Part shown: piece by piece, positions 57,381-64,000 of the stretch
Numbering within the stretch: position 1 is the first letter of the stretch
How the letters are laid out: each line of letters begins with the position of its first letter
From: Marasmius tenuissimus
Lineage: Eukaryota > Basidiomycota > Agaricomycetes > Agaricales > Marasmiaceae
Assembly: GCA_029532415.1 (NCBI GenBank)
Contig: JAQOTA010000027.1
Location: 587,953-651,952, forward strand
Direction: 5' to 3'
DNA length: 64,000 bases
The notes under the pieces: model-generated
Database searches by the model: none
What the model saw: the letters and a program-made list of their open reading frames with translations, nothing else
What the model was told of the DNA's origin: nothing
Position numbers and translations under genes: made by a program

Positions 57381-58082
57381 CCAATGGTACGGGCTGACGG
57401 ACCTTTTCGGTGGGTGGTAAAACAAGCGGGCGAGGATTGGCCGATTGCTAAAATTCACCCTATCGAAGAAAGAATCCTCCAAGCCTTGAACACAAGGTCA
57501 GTTGGAGTCGTCCGTAGGAATCACGGATAAACCAGGTACGCACTTCTATCACCTCCTCCACTTGAGAGTAACGCTCGATGGGGGAGTTTCAACGACGCAG
57601 CGACAACGGCACTCTATGTAGTCAAGATTACGGCGGGGCTCATCTCCGTTGCTGTCCGAACTCCACATGGGAAAGATATCCGGCATTTGGCATCTGGCTT
57701 TCGATTGATAAACTTGCAGATCGAATTCACCCGCAACATTGGGCTGTAGAACCATTATTCAATACCAACAGAGATATTGAAGCCGAAGCCCATATCCACT
57801 ACAACGATCAGTACCCATCTCAACGAGCAAAGGAGCACGGTGACCGGTGAAGACCTACCAGTCGTGTAGGTAGTTTACCATCGCTTAGCGACACGAGCAC
57901 ACAATGGTACAAGCAGCTTTCATAGATCATGAAGGGAATTGAAGGGAGAACTTCCCAGGCTTGGGAAATTGCGCCGTTCACGGTCGGAGAGATCTATCGG
58001 GATGAGGTCAAAGTAACTTTGGGTCATTCACGGACATACGAGCGGATTCGAGGACTACTGGTATGTTATTTTTGCCTCTATC
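57381..58082. other. Spacer between the two GH5 genes
   Basis: Copy 1 promoter and copy 2 3' flank. Segments near 57505-57545 resemble 60205-60240 upstream of copy 2, consistent with duplication including the promoter. No gene is seen. Confidence 0.5.
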
Positions 58083-60018
58083 CTACGCCTCTAAACTGGA
58101 CGTTCCGTTCTTCTTCAAGTCTAAGGTAAGAAAGAATCGGCCCGTTATGCTTCGTGGTTCGCGACTCGCAGAATATGGCATTGCTACATACCTTCAGGGA
58201 TGACGTGTGGCTTCATCGACGGTGTCCATACCGTTTCGAATGCACTGGGTTTAGGCTGGCATCAGTGACGGAGAGGGACAGACGTATCGTTCCTTACTTC
58301 GGTTCTCCGAGGCTGTTCAAGACACCAGGCTCCAAGCTACCAGTGTCGGCACCGCAACAAGGAGAGAAAGGTCCCCAGACTGCCACGATTGTATAAGAAC
58401 GACGATACTCTATCAACAGCTGCATACTCACATGGTCCTGCAGCCCAGGCGGTCCAACCGATCCAAACGTCGTTCGCATCGAGGTAGCTAAGCAGCTCGT
58501 CTACCATCTACAAAGAATGAGCAGACATCAGAACGATGTTATGAAGTGCAATATCGTTCAGGCTCACCTGCCGGCAATTGTCGTTGTTCGCACCACCGAA
58601 TTCACTAAGTACGGCTCTGTAGCACGCTATTGACATCAAACAAAAGGATGTGGCAAGGCGACGCACTTCAGGTTGTGCTCTTGAAGCCAGGCAGTAACCG
58701 CAGCGAGATTCTCCGGACCTACGATCGCGAAAGATGAGATTGTATTAGGGGGCGGAGCGTCTATTAGGGTACAAACCAGGTTGAGCACATTCATCGTGAC
58801 CTCCAGAGAAATCGACGTCTATGATGACATCAATGTCCATATTACACGCCAAAAAAGAGTGGCATATACTCACCGAGATACTTCACACAGGCGAAAAAGT
58901 GTTTCCTCAGCCAACTTAGCCGCGAAAACCCGCTGGAACCACTCACCTCGTGGATGTCGATTCCGGTGTTGTTCAACGGATCTACGAATTGATGGATCAA
59001 AGCGCTACTGGGATCACTGCCCTCTGTCCACGAGTGTCCACCAGTCCACGAATTTCCAGGGGCAAGAATGAGTTGTTCTGCACCAGTGGAACGAATGCCG
59101 TCGATAGCCGCTTGGTTGTTTGCAAGGACGAGTGACGTGAGCTGCAGGGCGTAACCCTTGAGCACGATCAAGGGGACCGTCGGAAAGGGACGTACCATGT
59201 CGTGGGGCTCATTGTTTATCCCGAAGATGACTTTGGGGTTGTCAACGAATCTTCCAGCGAGCTCAGTCCAGAACTCTCCGAATTGCTCGGTGGTGGCGGC
59301 AGTTGGATCGGAGGTGTTACCGATAACCTGTGAAATGGGGAAGGCACTGAGCACGGAAGAGTTCACCAAAGGTGGCGAAACAGCTCACGCTTCCGCTGAA
59401 AGGCTGAGCGGAAGGATCACTAGGCACTATTTCAGTCTGCCGTCCTGAAAAACCAACATGTAAGGCCCGAACACTGACTTGTATCTCATGTAGTTATGCG
59501 GGTCCAACAAAGCATACGCCCCTTTTTCCACTGTGATGTAGTTGATGGCGTCTGCATATTCGTCGAAATACTGAGCATGGCATTTAGTGTATTAGTCCCG
59601 GAGAACTTTTTCCACAAGTTGTCACTCGCCGTCTCGTTAAAAGTGCTACCGAGCCCTGTCTCCAAAGGACACATCCGTTCCATGAGGAAGGTAACCCGGA
59701 AAAGGTTGATTTTCTCTTGGTCGACAAAGACATCAACAGCTGACTGTAGAATCAAGCAATCAGTTGATCATGGCGAGGTTGGATAGTAACAAGGCTCGTG
59801 ACGGTCTCACCTTGTTGATGAAGGCATAGTCGATGCCAAAAGCTCCAGGAAGATTTTGGCTGCCAAACTCTCCTCCGGACTGTTCACGAAGGTTCAGCAT
59901 CATTCGAAACTAGCGACGCAAGTGGGCAACCGTTCAAACCAACCTCGTTCACGCCCGCGTAGATGATTTTGCCATGAATAGCGCCTGCCAAAGTTAGGAT
60001 GGATAGGAGGAACTTCAT
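58083..60018 (-). CDS. GH5 endoglucanase (GH5_5-type), copy 2
   Basis: Start ATG 60018 with the same signal peptide as copy 1 (MKFLLSILTLAGAIHG). The exon plan matches copy 1, including 7-nt exons at 59389-59395 (CGGAAGC, identical in both genes) and 58874-58880 (TATCTCG; TATCTTG in copy 1). Catalytic I-N-N-E-P-H-D-M is present and the nucleophile loop follows as in copy 1. The last exon encodes D-L-K-K-N-G-T-S-S-L-E-A and stops at 58083. All donors compared with copy 1 are GT. Secreted cellulase; same predicted activity as its tandem paralog. TATA box 60067-60074. Confidence 0.9.
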
Positions 60019-60066
60019 TGCGTTCACTGTGGGTATTTCTGCACGAAATAGGCCATAGAGACGCGA

Positions 60067-60074
60067 CTTTTATA
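60067..60074 (-). promoter_or_regulatory. TATA box of GH5 copy 2
   Basis: TATAAAAG on the minus strand, 48 nt upstream of the ATG, in the same context as copy 1. Confidence 0.7.
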
Positions 60075-60578
60075 CCAAAGTGAGCAGGCGGACGTATTAC
60101 GTGGGCGATGAAGAGTACTGGCGAAGATACGCCGGTTGCTAAATTCTGCTCTCGATCGAAACAGAAAAGGATTCGTCAAGCCTGGAACACAAGGTGAGTT
60201 GGAGTTGTTCGCAGGAATTACGGATAAATGCTACGCACATCTGTCACCTCTACGCTCGGAAGTGATGTTCTACGGGAGTTTTGTCGATGTAGAGACGGTC
60301 AAACTCTGGTCAAGCTTACGGCGCGCAGCCCATCTCAAGCCTATCTTCATGATTGTCTGGACGCCACATGGAAAGTTAAACCAAACCGAGCCTGGAATTC
60401 CGTCACATTACATGCGAGTACACATGGTGTCAACCGACCGACAACTTCCCTACTCCGAGGTAGCCATGTATCCAGACACCGGATACGTTTATGCGCTCAA
60501 CATAGTCGAGATCGCATGAGCTAGAATGCTGTAAAACTTGATGAGACTTTCAAGAAGCGAGGTGCTCGGGGAAAGCGC
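60075..60578. other. GH5 copy 2 promoter and esterase 3' flank
   Basis: A 127-codon plus-strand frame at 60136-60519 is not supported by any motif. Confidence 0.4.
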
Positions 60579-61928
60579 TCACTCATGGACCGTAAACAAT
60601 GGGTGAAGAGAGTTAAGCCAGCTACTCGCAAGGTAAGCCCATTTCATCCTCAATCCAACGAACAAGTCGCAAACTCACAAATAACTGGACACAGGAGCGC
60701 ACCCTTCCACCTGTGTCGTCAAGTCTTCCGTCCCATTTTCATACGCTTCACACCATCCAGTCGCGTTGACGAACCCGAGCGGCGCCGCGTTATCAAGAAG
60801 CACGTTGAAAACGGGCTGGGTATCGAAGACAGTGACCCTATCCAGGTCTTCGTGTCGCTGTTGAAAAGCTTCAACGGTCTGCGTAAGGTCGGTATTGTAC
60901 GCCGCGATGAGCTCAGTGAACCTAGACGCGACCTCTTCGCCTTGTTGAATGACGAGTGGAGAGCGGTCGGTCGGTGGAACGGTCAAGAATAGAAAAGAAC
61001 GTGCTCCATTTTCGTAGAGAGATTCTATCTTGGAATTTATGGTAGAGAGTCAGTTTCAGGAGACGAACGCGTGTGAGCAAAGATACCTGAGTGGTCAATC
61101 GATCCATGAGCGTGTGGTAGAAGTCAACCTGTGTAATGTTGGTCTAGAATGACATTGTCAATGAACCCTGTCTCGAGCGAGATGTTGACTAACATACCCA
61201 AGGGAAGGAGTTGCCCTGTCAAGAGTTACTGGAGGTGAGCAATGGATCTCTCGCGGTTGGAGGAAAAGAAGCCTACGACGTCGTTGATGCCAACCCAGAC
61301 AGCGAAGAGGCTGTTGGAGCTATTCCACGGCGCACATTGAGGCTTGGGCGCGAGGAATTCGTTGAACTGATTTACTTGGTCGACAATAGACCTGTGGGTA
61401 TGGATTGTTAATACGAGGATGAAGAGTTTAGAAAAGTCCTACAAGACCGTCGGGAGGAAAGGTGGAACAAGAGCTGAATCGATGGTGGCTCCGCCCGATG
61501 CAAGGTTGAACAATTTCGTGTTCGTAACATTATATTTTTCACCTATCAAACGTGAATGTTCAGTTATGCAGACCCGTAGTTGTAGTCGAGTTGTACTTAC
61601 TCAATGCTTGCACCCAGTTCGGTCCATTGGAAGAGGTCTGTTTCGTCATAGTCCAGCTTTCAGTTTTGGATTGTTAAATTTGTAGATCAATTTGTTCACT
61701 CACAAAATTGGGCACTGGAGACTCTACACCAGCAGAAATGTTGAAGCCTGCGTCCCATGCAATGATCAGAACTCTTTTCGACGAAAGACACAACGTGAAT
61801 GAAGACATACCAGTTGTCGTGTACGAATCCCCAAACGTGAAGAGAAATTTCGTGTTCCCCCAAGTCAATTTACCCCAGCACCCAGCTACCGCAGAAAATG
61901 CAATTACAGTAGACAAACGAAAAGCCAT
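60579..61928 (-). CDS. GDSL esterase, CE16-like acetylesterase, secreted
   Basis: Start ATG 61928. A signal peptide (MAFRLSTVIAFSAVAGCWG) is followed by L-T-W-G-N-T and F-T-F-G-D-S-Y-T-T-T-G, block I of the SGNH/GDSL family with its catalytic Ser. Later exons carry W-V-G-I-N-D-V (block III Asn, near 61290), L-F-L-T-V-P-P-T-D-R (near 60980) and the final exon W-L-N-S-L-H-P-L-F-T-V-H-E with the catalytic His. The usual Asp three residues before His reads Asn-Ser-Leu here. CE16 enzymes remove acetyl groups from xylo-oligosaccharides and similar sugars, which fits the adjacent cellulases. Intron borders in the middle were placed by eye. Divergent from AP-2 mu. Confidence 0.85.
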
Positions 61929-62260
61929 GTTGGAGGGGATTGGGATCCACTGCCAGCTCGAATATTCCCAGTGCCCCTCTTCCTGAGTGTCAGTTGACCG
62001 ATTGTCCGACGAAATTCCGTTCCGTTCGTGTTCTCTGACCAGTTATTTCTGGTCATTGTGTTTGGAAAATGTCCATTTTCGAAGCCTTGATACGGCCATG
62101 ATCATGAATGTATAAGAGAATTAAGAGTGATGAATCGCAAGCCCGGAGTGGCCAGTTGATGAAGGTTGATGATGGTGGTCAGGTAGAAAGGAGCAAGGTT
62201 CGTCACCACGCGGAACAGTTTCGCTGCGGCTTGCTCATTGACCACCACGACCTTCAATTG
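61929..62260. promoter_or_regulatory. Bidirectional promoter of esterase and AP-2 mu genes
   Basis: A 332-bp gap between divergent start codons. A TATAAGAG sequence lies near 62110 on the plus strand. No other element was resolved. Confidence 0.4.
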
Positions 62261-64000
62261 ATGATTTCGGTACGGCCGTTATTCATCTTCGAATCGACCT
62301 CAAATCTCATTGATATATTACCCTAGGCATTCTTCATCTTCAACCAAAAAGGCGAGGTTCGTTCCTCTCAAGCTCTTGGCGATAGTTTTAACGTTTGACA
62401 TGAACCCTAGGTCTTGATATCAAGGCTCTACCGGACGGATTTCAAGTAAGCCGAGCTCAGTCAGTGTCACACTCTTGACAGCCTGAAGGGTCTGACAAGC
62501 CATCTGCAGACGCTCAATCGCAGACGTTTTCCGGATCCAGGTCGTCTCGAATAGCGATGTGAGGTCACCGATAATTACGCTTGGATCTACGAGCTTTTTC
62601 CATGTCAGAATCAACAACCTATATGTTGTAGCTGTTACCAAGTGGGTCGTGACCAGGCTAATTTATTGGAGCTCGCACTGACAATTCGGGGACAGGAACA
62701 ATGCGAATGCAGCTCTTGTCTTCGAGTTTTGCTATCGCTTCATCAACATCTCCAAGTCGTACTTTGGGAAGATTGACGAGGAGTCGATAAAGAACAACTT
62801 TGTCCTGATTTATGAGCTCATCGACGGTGCGTGGTTTTTCCGATTTCCGCACCGCTGTTGCTCATTCAACCACAGAAATCAACGACTTTGGATACCCTCA
62901 GAACAGCGAAATAGATACCCTAAAGACGTACATCACCACCGAAAGTATCGTCTCGGCGGCCAGCGTAGAAGACTCCTCGAAAATCACTGCGCAGGCAACA
63001 GGTGCCACGAGCTGGCGTAGAGGGGATGTTAAGTACAAGAAGAACGAGGCATTCGTGGACGTCGTGGAGGTTGTCAATCTCAGCATGAGTGCAAAGGGCA
63101 ACATCCTCCGTGCGGACGTAGACGGGCACATTCAGATGCGTGCTTACCTGACTGGAACCCCGGAATGTAAATTTGGCCTCAACGACAAACTGGTCATTGA
63201 TCGCAACGACAAGGGCACTGTGAGCGACGCCGTCGAGTTGGATGACTGTCAGTTCCACCAGTGTGTGCGACTGAACGACTTTGACGCGGATAGAAGTATC
63301 AGCTTTATCCCACCTGATGGAGAGTTCGAGTTGATGAAGTATGTGACCCCTTTCTTTTTCGTAGTTCTCGTGCTTATGATATCCCGCAGGTACAGGGCGA
63401 CCTCTAACGTCAAGCTTCCTCTTAGGGTCATTCCAACTGTCACCGAGATTGGTACCACCAAGGTCTCATACGACGTGACAATCAAGACAAACTTCCATAA
63501 CAAGCTCTCCGCCACCGGAGTCGTATTACGGATACCGACACCGCTGAACACTACGAACGTGGAATGCCAAGTTGCGAACGGCAAGGCAAAATATGTTCCA
63601 GCAGAAAACGTGGTGGTATGGAAGTACGTGGCCTTGTAGCCTCATTTTCTTATCTTGAAACTCATGTCTGGACAGAATACCTCGTATACAGGGTGGACAA
63701 GAATGCACGTTTTCGGCCGTAGCTGAGTTGACCTCGACGACGACCCGCCAAGTTTGGGCTCGACCGCCAATCGATGTTGATTTCCAAGTCCTGATGTTCA
63801 CGGCATCTGGCCTCATCGTCCGCTTCTTGAAGGTGTTTGAGAAGAGCAATTACCAGAGTATTAAATGGGTCAGATACCTCACCAAGGCTAACGGTTCTTA
63901 TCAAATTCGGGTACGTTACTCTGCTTCTATGTGCTATACTGCGATTCTTATAGCCGTAACCTTGTGCAGTCTGAGGCAACTAGTTGGGTGGATTTGGAAG
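62261..64000 (+). CDS. apm4: AP-2 clathrin adaptor subunit mu, 3' end outside window
   Basis: Start in a 9-nt exon (ATG ATT TCG, 62261-62269). Introns of 35-65 nt join M-I-S-A-F-F-I-F-N-Q-K-G-E, V-L-I-S-R-L-Y-R-T-D, the longin-like N-domain, and I-N-D-F-G-Y-P-Q-N-S-E-I-D-T-L-K. The mu-homology domain starts at S-W-R-R-G-D-V-K-Y-K-K-N-E-A-F. The motif T-G-T-P-E-C-K-F-G-L-N-D-K and E-L-D-D-C-Q-F-H-Q-C-V favour AP-2 mu over AP-1 mu. The last visible exon (SEATSWVDLE) is within a few codons of the expected end. It binds Yxx-phi cargo signals and PIP2 in clathrin-mediated endocytosis. Intron placement makes the frame 62812-63639 only part of the gene. Confidence 0.9.

Overview
This window looks like nuclear DNA of a mushroom-forming basidiomycete (Agaricomycetes). 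The genes are packed on both strands and cut by many 50-65 nt GT-AG introns. The families present are typical of that group: a DUF6534 membrane protein, two CCCH/RBR ubiquitin ligases, F-box proteins, a basidiomycete-type P450, an RGG-Argonaute, a TmpA-like oxidoreductase, secreted GH5 endoglucanases and a GDSL/CE16 esterase. The species cannot be read from the sequence. Gene models were built by hand from splice signals and reading phase.

Layout. 1-7570 is transposon-rich: a very long gag-like ORF on the minus strand that runs off the left edge, its leader or LTR, and a 5'-truncated non-LTR retrotransposon (4891-7307) with a perfect 15-bp target-site duplication, inserted into a tRNA-like repeat that has an inverted partner at 24911-25075. 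8198-9750 is a DUF6534 gene. 11528-22010 is a tandem segmental duplication: two CCCH-array/RBR E3 ligase genes, each with a neighbouring gene that has decayed in the second copy. 23220-29144 holds a short-chain dehydrogenase with a 30-bp perfect palindrome in its promoter and a 19-exon P450. 29597-37458 holds an F-box protein, Argonaute and a ketopantoate-reductase-like gene. 39066-44939 holds an 84-aa orphan, a MITE, a second F-box gene and a carboxylesterase-like gene lacking two catalytic residues. 47562-52790 holds an Na+/H+ antiporter convergent with a TmpA-like oxidoreductase. 54015-60018 holds an F-box pseudogene and two tandem GH5 endoglucanases. 60579-64000 holds a GDSL/CE16 esterase divergent from an AP-2 mu gene that continues past the right edge.

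How the parts relate. The genes do not form one pathway. Secreted carbohydrate-active functions (two GH5, CE16) cluster at 55-62 kb. Ubiquitin-related functions (two RBR ligases, two F-box genes and a relic) recur. The most distinctive signal is gene architecture: 5- and 7-nt micro-exons and GC-AG introns in the P450 and GH5 genes, each supported by unbroken reading phase and, for GH5, by comparison of paralogs.
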